A DNA stretch of 64,000 nucleotides from G963422275 sp963422275. Its GTDB lineage: Bacteria; Pseudomonadota; Alphaproteobacteria; Rhodobacterales; Rhodobacteraceae. Positions 45,598 through 54,694 of the stretch are shown in pieces (the first letter of the stretch is position 1; each line of letters starts with the position of its first letter). Both the position numbers and the translations under genes were made by a program. Below the pieces are notes generated by a model. That model made no database searches. It saw only the letters and a list, made by a program, of their open reading frames with translations, and was not told the origin of the DNA. The DNA is taken from assembly GCA_963422275.1 (NCBI GenBank), contig OY729418.1:2046001-2110000 (forward strand), read 5' to 3'.

Positions 45598-46310
45598 GTG
45601 CCGACGGTACGCGAGAAGCCGTTTATGACCCACCGGGTGCTGACAAGGCTGAGCAAGATGCTCTCGCTGGCGGAAGCATGGGAGCTTCGGGCGAAGGGGA
45701 CCAATCCATGCCGGTTCGCACGCCGCTATCTGGAACGCTGGCGCGAGCGGTTCCTCACGCGAGAGGAGTTCCGCCGCTTTGGCGCTGTGCTGGATGAGGC
45801 AGAAGCCAAAGGCTCTGTGTCTCCGTTTGCGGTTGTGGCGATCCGGCTCCTGGTAATGACCAGCTGCCGCAAGGGCAAGATGCCGAGCCTCAAACGGGAC
45901 GACGTGGACCGGACGGCGGGAGAGTTGCCGCTGCACGTCGGCAAGACGGGTACCGCATGGTGCCGCTGTCGCCCACGGTGACAGAGGTGCTGGACTCCAT
46001 TCCCCGCGTTCCCGGCAATCCTTGGGTGATTGCGGGCAAGAAACCGGACGCCCCCCTGTGCGCCCTCGACGACCAGTGGTGCAAGCCGCGCGAACGTGCC
46101 GATCTGAAGAATGTGCGCATTCAGGGCCTCAAGCATTCCTGCGTCAGCAGGACGCTGGCGCTTGGCGACAGCTTGAAGATGGTCGGGGCGCTGCGATCAT
46201 GGCTAGGTCGAGACGACGGCGCGGTATGCCCATCTTGCGCGGGACACGGAGAAGGCCGCGGCAGCGAAGTTGGGCGGGAGTATCGGCGCGAACATCATGC
46301 TAGCGGACAA
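45598..46310 (+). pseudogene. Tyrosine recombinase (phage-type integrase), degraded
   Basis: Two main frames give integrase pieces: LTRLSKMLSLAEAWELR and PCRFARRYLERWRERFL from the end of the core-binding domain, then VAIRLLVMTSCRKGKM (altered catalytic-Arg box). VPLSPTVTEVLDSIPRVPGN and NVRIQGLKHSCVSRTLALGD follow (the HxxR box, with an expected LRH turned to LKH). A third frame carries the terminal YAHLARDTEKAA tyrosine region. Frameshifts and loss of the N-terminus make it non-functional. It marks old integration downstream of gltB. Confidence 0.7.
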
Positions 46311-46359
46311 CGGTCCGAGTGAGGCTCGGTGCCGCCACAGGGAAAACCGGCTGCTGGCG

Positions 46360-46460
46360 CTGCATGGCCACCTTGCGGTGGACATGGTCTCGCGCATGTT
46401 CACCATGGCGGCGGCGAGGGGCATGGCGGCTGACGATGCCAATCCCTGCCGTGAGATTTG
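46360..46460 (+). pseudogene. Second integrase scrap
   Basis: The frame reads HLAVDMVSRMFTMAAARGMA then ADDANPCREI. This is the same core-binding segment as LSKMLSLAEAW...NPCRF in the preceding remnant but from a different integrase. Confidence 0.35.
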
Positions 46461-46698
46461 TCGGTTTGGAGCATATCCTGAAGTTCAGCCTTGGAACCTT
46501 CGTGCCAGTCCGGCATGTGAATCTCAAATATTGGGGAGCTGATCAGCTCGATGGCAAGTTGACTGGCAACCTCGATGCTTCATCTTCATTCCAGTTGCGA
46601 ATTCAGCCCCGAACGACTGTGAGATATCGCGGTACATATGGGCCGAAATGCGTGCAACCCAGTTGCAGATGGACTGGGTCTTGATTGGTCGGACGAGC

Positions 46699-46895
46699 GG
46701 GAACCTCTGAATGCAGCCTGATATGTGGGCGTGGCATTGTGCATCCGGTGTGCGCCTGCTGTCTTGCGTCACGCCTTTTTTTTCGGTGGATCACGGCCTG
46801 CAGCGCCTTCAGTCGCCGAGCTTTGCAAGCCTTGAACATGACCGCAGGACGCGCCCGCGAGATCTTTCTTCTGACCCTTTTGCGCCTCTGATGTT
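46699..46895 (+). repeat. Dispersed repeat R1, partial copy
   Basis: It starts GGGAACCTCTGAATGCAGCC and matches, in order, blocks of the reversed right part of the repeat at 58178-58732: the GGGCGTGGCATTG block, the GCCTTC..TCG.CCGAGC block and the CGCGAGATCTTTCT block. Its far end could not be located. Confidence 0.5.
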
Positions 46896-47257
46896 CGTCA
46901 ACGGCGCGGACACGGAGTTGCGCCGCACCGTTGGCGGCAGCTGCGGCTTTTGCGCTGCACGTCCCGGAAGGTCGCCGCGGCCTCATCGTCGCGTCCGAGC
47001 CGTGTTCACGTGCGACCCGCATGGCGCGGTGCAACACCGAGGGCCTTTTCGGGTTCGCCCGCCTCCATCCAGCGCTCTGCCGTTCTTGCCATTTCGCCGG
47101 CAAGGCGTTGCGCTTCGCTTCGCTGTGATGCGCCTTCGTCAGCCGTGCCCGGTTGCGGTGCACTCGGGCACGCTCGACCAACCATCATCACAGGACAGGG
47201 CGGCGACCAGCGCCGCCGCACACAGACGAGTCTTTCGGACCGTCAGGATTCGCAGAG
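46896..47257. other. No gene recognised
   Basis: GC-rich DNA with several open frames on both strands but no family motif; probably debris continuing from the R1 copy. Confidence 0.35.
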
Positions 47258-48157
47258 CTACTGGCGCTTGGCGCCGAACGCGCCGAGGACTTGGTCGCGC
47301 TCGAAGACACCGCTGACTTCATTATGCTTCGGGCCGTAGAACCTGCCCTGGATCGAGTCCTTGTCCGATCCTTTCTTGAAGAACCCATCTTTCTTTATCC
47401 AAACGTTGGTCCACTTCATGTCGTCGTGGTTTTTGCGGGCGTCGCGGTCCTGGATTTCAGTGAAAGCAATATCCAGTTCCGGCTTCGAGAAATCGTCTAT
47501 GGTGATTTTGGCATCCCCTCGGATTAAATTGAAGCGTTTAGGTGGCCGACTTGCGTCCGAACCGACCATGACACCATTCCAGGTGCCACTGCCGTCTTTG
47601 GAGTCAGGGCGCGTGCCCGAGGCGTTTCCCTTGGAATAGCTGACGACCTGCGCGGGGTTGCCTGCGACCCCCGTATTCACTGCGAAGTAGCCGTGATCGA
47701 GCCAACCACCGTAACCGACAACCGGGACGTTTTCTTCCCTGTCGATGATACGCATCTCATCGCGCCCTCGAAAAAGAGGAATGCCATTGTGTTTCCCGAT
47801 GGCCTTGTATTTTGTGCCCACTTTGAATATCGTGTTGCCATCGACGAGCTTGGAAGGTTTATAAAAAAGTTTCGCGCCGCCAAGCGTTACAATGCATTCG
47901 TGGGGTTTGTCGCAGGAAACATTGACGCGTTCAGGCTGAACTCTTTTTTGAATGAACACCAGATAATCGCTCAGGAGAAGCGAGTCGTCCGCCTTGTCCC
48001 GATTGCTAAATTCCTCGTCAATCTGGTCCGAGGTCAGATTGGGAGGAGCGGAATTGTCGGCAGGCAATGGAATTTCGGAGACTGGCGTCCCTCCCCCGCA
48101 AGCTGCGAGAAGCAGCAGACCGCCAGCGATCGTGAAGTGTCGATAAATATGTTGCAC
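47258..48157 (-). CDS. TbpB-like surface lipoprotein
   Basis: A 299-residue protein with a GTG start at 48157 and a GGAGGG ribosome-binding site. The signal peptide ends in a lipobox (LLLLAACGGG), so it should be lipid-anchored. The C-terminus has the eight-stranded-barrel signature of TbpB/fHbp-type lipoproteins: IQGRFYGPKHNEVSGVFERD, ending VLGAFGAKRQ. Earlier barrel strands include SGTWNGVMVG and KITIDDFSKPELDIAF. In pathogens such barrels bind host iron or complement proteins, whereas in environmental alphaproteobacteria the ligand is unknown. No TonB receptor or Slam exporter gene is near. It is intact although surrounded by IS debris, which suggests selection or recent arrival. Confidence 0.8.
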   Translation of the reverse strand: MQHIYRHFTIAGGLLLLAACGGGTPVSEIPLPADNSAPPNLTSDQIDEEFSNRDKADDSLLLSDYLVFIQKRVQPERVNVSCDKPHECIVTLGGAKLFYKPSKLVDGNTIFKVGTKYKAIGKHNGIPLFRGRDEMRIIDREENVPVVGYGGWLDHGYFAVNTGVAGNPAQVVSYSKGNASGTRPDSKDGSGTWNGVMVGSDASRPPKRFNLIRGDAKITIDDFSKPELDIAFTEIQDRDARKNHDDMKWTNVWIKKDGFFKKGSDKDSIQGRFYGPKHNEVSGVFERDQVLGAFGAKRQ

Positions 48158-48439
48158 GGAACCCTCCAGGTGCTGTTTGAGCGAATCGTCCCAGACATGG
48201 TGCCGGGCCGTCACAATCACAGCACGGATCAGGTGCGAGTCGCGCCTGTCCACCAAGCGTGGGGAGCTGCCCCATGCCGGACTGAGGGCTGTTCTGTTTC
48301 AAGCTGACGGCCCGACGAGCGCGGGCATCCGAACTGAGATTGCGAAGGAGGCCATAACGATGGTCGCCCACCACCGCAAGCGGTTAAGGAGCGCTCGCTG
48401 CAGATTTTCAACATGTCTCGTCAGAGTGCGTGAGGCGAT

Positions 48440-48890
48440 CCGCTGAACGCTGCGAGCACTGGCCAAGGTGGCGAATGCGGCGGGCTGCTCAACGGTATAC
48501 GCGACCTGGAAGGCACCTGGCCTGGCCCCGCAGCGCCAGCGGCATTTCAAGCTTTCACCCGATCCGGACTTGTTCGGGAATCTGGCCAGCATCGTCGGTC
48601 TCCCCGTCGTTCCGCCAGCCCATGCAGCGGTGCTGTCGATCGATGAGAGGACGAATGTCCAAGCGCTCGACTGCCACCCGCCCTGGACCTTCCGCTTTAC
48701 CCCCCTCCTGCCAATGGCTGAACGCGGTGCAAGGCTTCTTCGCCAAACTGACGGGAAGGCGTCTCCAGCACGCCATCCATCGCTTCATCGATGAGCGCAA
48801 CTCCACTCAGGCAAAACCCTTCGCCTGGACCGCTGGCTCCAACGAAATCACCGCAGCCATGAAAAGAAGGTTTAAACTTTGGAATCAACC
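48440..48890 (+). pseudogene. IS630-family transposase remnant 1
   Basis: Across two frames: HTH-end PQRQRHFKLSPDPDLFGNLA, the first DDE Asp region AAVLSIDERTNVQALDCHPP, then after a deletion the C-terminal end SCQWLNAVQGFFAKLTGRRL, HRFIDERNSTQAKPFAWTA and EITAAMKRRF. The middle Asp region is missing. Confidence 0.65.
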
Positions 48891-48964
48891 CGCCAGTGGT
48901 TGTGCGGGACAAACGGGTCCAAGTGGATTTCCTTTTTGGCGGCATTGCGCGAAGCAGTTTCGCA

Positions 48965-49160
48965 GGGCGGCAGGCAAGCGATGCCTGAAACGCGCGGTCT
49001 TTGACTCTGCCGGCGAATGCGAGGCGGCCATCGGCCGCTTCATCGATGAGCGCAGCACGCGGGAAGCCAAGCCGTTCACCTGGACCGCGCCGACCCGCAC
49101 AGGATCATCGCCGCACGGAAAACAGGGTTCCAAGTGTTGGATTCAGAGCACTGGGACATG
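48965..49160 (+). pseudogene. IS630-family transposase remnant 2 (C-terminus)
   Basis: GKRCLKRAVFDSAGECEAAI then GRFIDERSTREAKPFTWTAP is a second IS630 C-terminus, from a different copy than the one just upstream; HRIIAARKTGFQ-like sequence follows in another frame. Confidence 0.6.
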
Positions 49161-49222
49161 GCGAAAACGAAGTCCGTCAAGCGGCATTGCTCAAGATACA
49201 GCGCCAAAAGGCCATTCTGTTT

Positions 49223-49590
49223 GGCTCTGTTCGCACTTCGCAGGCGTATGCGATACACTTGATTACGACTTGCATTGACCATGGGGAGCGGAACAATGGA
49301 TCGGGCGCGGTGTCCCGGGGCAAGTCAAGCGGTCTGTGCCGCTATCGCTGCAAGTCCTGCGACCGGACTTTCGGCGCCCTCACCGGCACGGTGCTGTGCA
49401 CATCCAGACGGCAAACAGTCGCCACAGCCAGATCAAGGGTTTCCTGCGGTGTTTCCTCGGAATCGCCACCAAGCATCTCGACAGCTATTTGAGATGGTTC
49501 CATCTCGTCGTCCTCGGCAAGCATCCATCGCCAAGAGCCTGTCTCGCAGCCGCCAGCGCCAGGACATGCCTGCGATTCGCGAATTGAGCC
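49223..49590 (+). mobile_element. 368-bp deletion derivative of an IS1595-family element with 8-bp target duplication
   Basis: The left end GGCTCTGTTCGCACTTCGCA (49223 onward) and the right end GCCTGCGATTCGCGAATTGA (49568 onward, ending GCC) are inverted repeats with about 18 of 23 positions matching. TTCTGTTT is duplicated at 49215-49222 and 49591-49598. Inside are the zinc-ribbon part (GLCRYRCKSCDRTFGALTGT) and the C-terminus (SRHSQIKGFLRCFLGIATKH, LDSYLRWFHLVVLGKHPSPR) of the transposase, with the catalytic core deleted. It is non-autonomous. Confidence 0.75.
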
Positions 49591-49883
49591 TTCTGTTTTA
49601 CAATCCAAGGCCTCTGGGCAACGACCCTGTGGACTCAAGACAGAACCGCAGCATCGGAAAGGGTCCTGAGACTTTCTGTCACACGATTTGGGTTTTACTG
49701 GAGCGGCCAAGCATTGTGGCGGTATGCAGCGGTCGCTGGAGGTGGTCAAACTGCACCGGCTAGTGCCACTCGTTGCTGCCGCCGCGAAGTGAGTCGTTTG
49801 GCAAACCTTATATCGCCTATGGTCGTCCGGCTGTGGCCGGGAAAAGGAGAAATTGCGCTGGTCGACCTTCTATTGGCTATGAA

Positions 49884-50891
49884 ACCCGAGTTATGGATAA
49901 GCTCTGTTTTCTTTTGGAATGCACCGAATGGCGTCTGGCACGACGATTTTGCCGATTTTGACCTTTGGCTGCGCCAGAATATAGGCAGCCAGACATGACA
50001 GGATATGAACGAAGGCATTTGTTGGGGACCGGTGTCGTGTGTGTTCCAATCCCATGCTCGATTTCAGTTTATCGAACAGCGTTTCAATGATGAACCGCTT
50101 CCGCAACATGATTTTGTCCAGAATGGGCAGAAGAAAGTTTTTCATGTTGCGGCGAATGCCAGTGATCAGGTGCAGGCCCTGCTGCCACAAACGCTGGAAA
50201 AGCGGCTTCGGAATGCAGCCTTTATCGCCGAACGCCTTGCCTTTCAACTCGGCAATCATGGTCTCAAGCGGCTTGCGGTCGTCGGTGTTTCCAGGCGTGA
50301 TCTTGACGGCCATGACCTGACCCTTGTCGTTGATGACCAGATGCAGCTTGAACCCGAAAAACCACCCCCTGGCGCTTCGGCCCCGCTTGGCCAGTCCCTT
50401 GAAGACCTTGTTCCGGTTGATCCGTGCGTTGTGGCAGACAGCGAGCTTGGTGCTGTCCACAAAACAGATTCCGGTTTCCTCACCGCGAAAGCATTGCATC
50501 AAGATGCAAAACGGAACCGGCAAGCGCGGCATCAGGGCGACAAACCGTCCGCAGCTCGGCAGGTCTCCAAAGCGGTCGCGATATTTCCGCTCCACGCCAT
50601 GGAACCGGAAAGCCTTGAAATGCTTGAAGGGCGAGAGATGAAACAGCACCATGATGAAGAGCCTTTCGCTGAGCGAGAGCTTGCCCGAGCGCGAGCGCTG
50701 GCGGCCTGTGCCGATCAGCCGATGCCGCTCCCATTCTTCAAAGGCCTTTGCAAAGTCGTCGAGACAGCAGAACAGTGCGATGATAGAGGTGCTCATTGAG
50801 GGGATCCCATCCGTTGATTTTGATTGCGGATACAGAATCAGGCCACGCCCGATTTGGGAACCCCCTCACCCCTCTTATCCAGAATTGGGGT
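49884..50891 (-). mobile_element. IS982-family element, apparently intact, with 6-bp target duplication
   Basis: The ends ACCCGAGTTATGGATAAG (49884-49901) and CTTATCCAGAATTGGGGT (50874-50891) are inverted repeats. TATGAA flanks both sides (49878-49883 and 50892-50897). Size is 1,008 bp with one full-length transposase gene. The element sits at the last codons of the MBL-fold hydrolase gene. Confidence 0.88.
49891..50796 (-). CDS. IS982-family transposase
   Basis: A 301-residue DDE transposase of full family length with no frameshift. The first catalytic Asp is in GICFVDSTKLAVC. The second is in the region KITPGNTDDRKPLETMIAEL/KAFGDKGCI, where the family usually has GDKGY; here it reads GDKGC. 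The Glu is in RFIIETLFDKLKSSMGLEHT. It is likely active or only recently inactive. Confidence 0.9.
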   Translation of the reverse strand: MSTSIIALFCCLDDFAKAFEEWERHRLIGTGRQRSRSGKLSLSERLFIMVLFHLSPFKHFKAFRFHGVERKYRDRFGDLPSCGRFVALMPRLPVPFCILMQCFRGEETGICFVDSTKLAVCHNARINRNKVFKGLAKRGRSARGWFFGFKLHLVINDKGQVMAVKITPGNTDDRKPLETMIAELKGKAFGDKGCIPKPLFQRLWQQGLHLITGIRRNMKNFLLPILDKIMLRKRFIIETLFDKLKSSMGLEHTRHRSPTNAFVHILSCLAAYILAQPKVKIGKIVVPDAIRCIPKENRAYP

Positions 50892-51640
50892 TATGAACGA
50901 AAAGCGCGGTCGTGACCGGGAATGACGAGGTCTGGCTTGAATGCCTGGGCTCGATCCAGAGAACTGTGCAAGGCCTCAAGCTGAGTTGCACTGTACCAAT
51001 GGGAGTACTTCCGGTCAGTATACTCCGAGCGCAACATTGCGAGGTCTCCGGCAACCAGAACTCGCTCGTCTGCGGTATCGACGATTAGCGAAATATGTCC
51101 TGCGGTATGGCCGGGGGTTGGGAAAGCGATTACGCCGGGCATCAGTTCGGTTTCCGAGTTCAACTCCGTTATCTCCCCCATCATGCCTTTCTTCGCTTCC
51201 ACGATGGGCGCACCTTCGATGGCCGACATTTCCTCCAGTTCGCCGGCTCCAAGAATCCAGGGGGTGTCCGGGAGTTGCGTTATTGCCGCGGCATGATCCG
51301 AGTGCGTATGAGTCGTGACAATCACGTCGATATCGGAATAGCTCAGGTTTAGGCCGCGGAGCGCGTGCCAGAGGATGCCATAAGCGCCTACATGGTGATT
51401 TCCCGGATCGATCAGAAGAGTTTGCTCTCCCCGGACCAGTACGGTGGACGCGACCGGAAGAAATCCGACGTTTGTCCTGAAGATCGGCTGGTCGCCAGCC
51501 GGGCCCACGCCCAACATCATCTCCATTCTGTCGAGTTGCTGTTCGGCGCCGGCGGAGAAGAAATACACCAGCTCGTCTTGATGCAATCGAAATCGCAGGC
51601 AGACCGGTTGAATGATGATCTCGACGGTAGGCAAGGTCAT
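50891..51640 (-). CDS. MBL-fold metallohydrolase
   Basis: A 249-residue metallo-beta-lactamase-fold hydrolase. The metal-binding motif HxHxDH is in VTTHTHSDHAAA. Further ligands are in PTPGHTAGH, VAGDLAML and IPGHDRAF. It is last in a seven-gene operon, overlapping the upstream stop by 4 bases. Its stop TAA is formed at the IS982 junction. Removing the insertion would give TAG at the same position, so the protein is unchanged. It probably hydrolyses a lactone, thioester or amide intermediate of the operon's pathway. The substrate is unknown. Confidence 0.85.
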   Translation of the reverse strand: MTLPTVEIIIQPVCLRFRLHQDELVYFFSAGAEQQLDRMEMMLGVGPAGDQPIFRTNVGFLPVASTVLVRGEQTLLIDPGNHHVGAYGILWHALRGLNLSYSDIDVIVTTHTHSDHAAAITQLPDTPWILGAGELEEMSAIEGAPIVEAKKGMMGEITELNSETELMPGVIAFPTPGHTAGHISLIVDTADERVLVAGDLAMLRSEYTDRKYSHWYSATQLEALHSSLDRAQAFKPDLVIPGHDRAFRS

Positions 51641-52866
51641 TGTGCATCGCCCTTTTGTGCTGGCGGATTGGCGTTGACAGCAGACCTGATCCAGTCAAGC
51701 GTGCCCAGCGGCATGAAGCTGTAATTGTAGAACGTGAATCCGGATGACAGCGGGGCGACCAGCGCCAACTGTCTGGCGAGTGAGCCGAGACTGTCGGTTT
51801 GCGGAAGAATCGCGCGGATTGCCGGCACGAGGCAGGCCTTGCCTTGAAGCAAGGAATCGTAGGCCGACACCTTGTCGGACATTGTCTCCAAATCCGTGAA
51901 ATAGAATGTTGGATGAAGTTCGTCGAACAGTGGCAGCACGGAATCGAGGTCGACACCGTTTTGAAAGCGGCGACCATTCGGCCCGAGCGGGTACAGCGGG
52001 CCAAAATCGAGGGAAGCTATCCGAATGCTGGGCATTTTGTCCCGAATGGCTCTCGTGATGCTTTCATTTGCTCGAGTCACACCTGCCGTGCGGACACGAA
52101 GAAACTTGCCAAATTGTCCACCGGCACCCGCTTCAAGTTCCTTCCAATCAAGGTGTGTCCGAGTGGCTTCGCCTGTCGCCCCGTCCACAGTCTGGCGAAC
52201 CCAGTCGCGCACCGATTCGGCATCGATGCCCGCATGCGCGACGCGGCTGCAGCAGGCATTGCAGAAGCAAAGTGAAGCAAGAAACTCGATATCGAACCCC
52301 ATAGGCACTCCGATGACTTCATGATGGTGGTCATGGCGCAGCGGGAGGTATTCAACGGATTCCAGAAGAATTCGTTCGAAGATGCCCATTTCGGCCACGT
52401 TTCCGGCCACCTTCGTCGCCAAGTCGATCACGGAATCATTCGATGGACACAGAGTGTGCGATATCCGGTCGCCCCAAGGGTTCTCCACGGAAATCTCGGG
52501 GTGCGTCGCCCCTGCACCGGAATTGTGAAGGACAGGCATCCAGGCAGACATCTGAATGCCACGTCGATAAGCCGCCTGCGCCAAGCCCGTCCAGAACCTC
52601 GGCCAGTCGTCACACAGGTCGCTCACCGGGGGGGCTAACGAATGTTGACCATGCCACTTGCCAGGACGGAAATACAAGGCCCCCGGAGTCGGAAAGTAAA
52701 CACGGCGTGCCGGGTTGTGGGGCAGGAAAAACATGCCGGAATGGTACCAGAGCGCGAGATACAGCGTATTCAGTCCTGCACGTTCGACGGCGTCGAGAAC
52801 TGCGGCGGAACCTTCGTCAATCACGTCCCACGGATAGGCGTACAACCCGAGTGGCGAAGATGTCAT
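51637..52866 (-). CDS. Unrecognised 409-residue protein (possible TIM-barrel hydrolase)
   Basis: I do not recognise the family with confidence. The protein starts GLYAYPWDVIDEGSAAVLDA, with AGLNTLYLALWYHSGMFFLP next and GIQMSAWMPVLHN in the middle. Such patterns resemble the alternating strands of a (beta/alpha)8 glycoside-hydrolase-like barrel. A cysteine cluster (CFCNACCSR) near residue 200 could bind metal. It has no signal peptide, so it is probably cytoplasmic. It overlaps both neighbours by 4 bases, so it is a fixed member of the operon and may act on the imported compound. Confidence 0.7.
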   Translation of the reverse strand: MTSSPLGLYAYPWDVIDEGSAAVLDAVERAGLNTLYLALWYHSGMFFLPHNPARRVYFPTPGALYFRPGKWHGQHSLAPPVSDLCDDWPRFWTGLAQAAYRRGIQMSAWMPVLHNSGAGATHPEISVENPWGDRISHTLCPSNDSVIDLATKVAGNVAEMGIFERILLESVEYLPLRHDHHHEVIGVPMGFDIEFLASLCFCNACCSRVAHAGIDAESVRDWVRQTVDGATGEATRTHLDWKELEAGAGGQFGKFLRVRTAGVTRANESITRAIRDKMPSIRIASLDFGPLYPLGPNGRRFQNGVDLDSVLPLFDELHPTFYFTDLETMSDKVSAYDSLLQGKACLVPAIRAILPQTDSLGSLARQLALVAPLSSGFTFYNYSFMPLGTLDWIRSAVNANPPAQKGDAQ

Positions 52867-53672
52867 GTCTTGTTCTCCTCAGTTTCAGGCAGAGGCCAGC
52901 TGGCAAATTCCTTCAGGAAGGCGGCCACGGCGGAAACCATTTTCCTCATCAGCTCTTCGCCGCGTTCCCTCGTCGCCAAGGTCGGCGCGCCAATCACGCC
53001 CGTCGGGCTGAGTTCCTTGAAGCTAGCCGCCTTCGACACGGACCCGCCCGACAGCAGGTCGTCTGCGAGGTAAGTCGACTTCTCCAAAAAATGGTCCTTT
53101 GCCCGTTCCATTTGAGGCAGGTCGGGCCTGCTGGCCAGCATGAGCGCCGTTTCCATTTCGCATGCGTGCATGATCCCTCCCGACTCGGATTCTCTCCACT
53201 CGGCAAGTTCCTTGAGCGCGAAGTCCCAATAGGAGGCAAATGCTGCACTGATGCCGAATTTATAGCGCAATGACTGAACTACGTTCTTGAGCAGATTGGC
53301 ATTGCCGCCGTGGCCGTTGAGGATGAGTATTCGGCGGAACTGGTGTGCCGCCAAGCTTCTGATTGTCTGGCCGACCACTTCACCGAACGTGTTGTCGTCA
53401 AGGGACAATGTTCCTGGAAAGTCGAGATGGTGAGGCGAATATCCCATCCAGATGACGGGTGCGACCACGACGGGGCGGGTTGTATCGGTCAATTGTGCAG
53501 CCGCAGCCTCGGCGACGGTTTCCGCAAGATGGGCGTCCACCATAAGCGGGAGATGCAATCCATGCTGCTCGAATGCGCCAACCGGAACAATCACGACCGG
53601 GTCATTCTCGAGAAGTTCCTGAACCTCAGGCCAAGCGAACTCGCCAAGCTTCACTTTCTTTGCCATGTTCAT
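52863..53672 (-). CDS. Creatininase-family amidohydrolase
   Basis: A 269-residue enzyme of the creatininase/MftE group. Metal-site motifs are GAFEQHGLHLPLMVDAH, LILNGHGGNANLL and MHACEMETALML. Members hydrolyse cyclic amides or related amide bonds using two metal ions. It overlaps the Gfo/Idh/MocA gene by 4 bases and the following gene by 4 bases. With the importer and oxidoreductase it suggests breakdown of an imported amide-containing small molecule (inference). An AGGA-type site lies before the ATG at 53672. Confidence 0.87.
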   Translation of the reverse strand: MNMAKKVKLGEFAWPEVQELLENDPVVIVPVGAFEQHGLHLPLMVDAHLAETVAEAAAAQLTDTTRPVVVAPVIWMGYSPHHLDFPGTLSLDDNTFGEVVGQTIRSLAAHQFRRILILNGHGGNANLLKNVVQSLRYKFGISAAFASYWDFALKELAEWRESESGGIMHACEMETALMLASRPDLPQMERAKDHFLEKSTYLADDLLSGGSVSKAASFKELSPTGVIGAPTLATRERGEELMRKMVSAVAAFLKEFASWPLPETEENKT

Positions 53673-54682
53673 TCCTGTTCTTGCAGATCGCTCAACTTCA
53701 CTGGCTGCTCGGTACCGATCGAGCGTTTCATGGCAGCAACGACCGCCTCAGCTCTGCGCGCTGCCTGCAGTCCGACAAGCGGTGGCTTTCCGGTGCGCGC
53801 CGCGTCCACGAATGCATTGAGCGACCTTGCAAGCGCCCCGCCGACATTCCCATCTGGCTCGATTGGCCAATGAGTGATGTCAGGCTTGCCAAACCCTTCC
53901 TTTCCGAGCACGCTCATTCCCTGCGAGGTTCCCTCTATGACTATCGAACCGGCGTCGCCAACCAGGTGGAAGGCCGGATCGAGCGGCTCGGGATGGTTGG
54001 GGGGAAGAACCCAGGAAGTCTCGAAGGCAGCGACCGATCCATCGGCGAAACGCAAGGTTGCCACGATCGCGTCATGCGATCCATGCTGTGCGCACTCTCG
54101 CACGACCGCTTCAGCGTAGACTCGTTCCGCTTGTGCACTGCTCACCGCCAACGACATCTCGATGTCATGTATGAGTGTCGAGGATAGCAGGTCCGTCCAA
54201 GGCGCGTATTTCTCGATGCCAAACCGGGTGCCACGACGACGCGCGAAGCATGTAACAATTCTGCCGATCCGGCCTTCGGCGACAATCTGCTTCATGCGGG
54301 CATAACGCGGGTCGGCGTGCAAAATGAAATTGACGGCCGGTTCTACCGGATGGTTCCTTAGTGCCTTGACGAGTTTGTCCACCTGAGCGAGCGTGCGGCC
54401 AAGCGGCTTTTCCAGCAACATTGCGACCCCAAGCTCGGCGGCTGCCGCGGCGGGTTCATGGCGGGACGTTTCTGGAGTTGCGATGCTGACCGCTTCAAGC
54501 TCTTCGCATTCGAATAGGTGCCGAAAGTTGTCGTAGGCGCGGCATCCCAGTGGCTTGGCGACGGACTGCGCCCGCCCAATGTCCAAGTCGCAGACTGCAA
54601 CGAGTTTGCAACGCGGGTTTGCGTTGAAGATCTTGGCGTGCAATTCGCCGATCAATCCTACGCCGACAACCGAAATGCGCAT
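53669..54682 (-). CDS. Gfo/Idh/MocA-family oxidoreductase
   Basis: A 337-residue NAD(P)-dependent dehydrogenase. The N-terminal Rossmann motif is VVGVGLIGELHAKIF, followed by the EKP signature in AMLLEKPLGRTLAQV. The C-terminal domain includes the substrate-site region SSTLIHDIEMSLAV. The family oxidises sugars, inositols or related polyols. It follows the permease genes by 12 bases. Its product probably acts on the compound brought in by the ABC importer. Confidence 0.9.
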   Translation of the reverse strand: MRISVVGVGLIGELHAKIFNANPRCKLVAVCDLDIGRAQSVAKPLGCRAYDNFRHLFECEELEAVSIATPETSRHEPAAAAAELGVAMLLEKPLGRTLAQVDKLVKALRNHPVEPAVNFILHADPRYARMKQIVAEGRIGRIVTCFARRRGTRFGIEKYAPWTDLLSSTLIHDIEMSLAVSSAQAERVYAEAVVRECAQHGSHDAIVATLRFADGSVAAFETSWVLPPNHPEPLDPAFHLVGDAGSIVIEGTSQGMSVLGKEGFGKPDITHWPIEPDGNVGGALARSLNAFVDAARTGKPPLVGLQAARRAEAVVAAMKRSIGTEQPVKLSDLQEQE

Positions 54683-54694
54683 CCTTCCCTCTCT

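Noticed and set aside
46603..47181. A 192-codon minus-strand frame near the integrase scraps
   Set aside because: Low-complexity, Arg/Ala-rich translation with no motif, lying across the R1 repeat copy.
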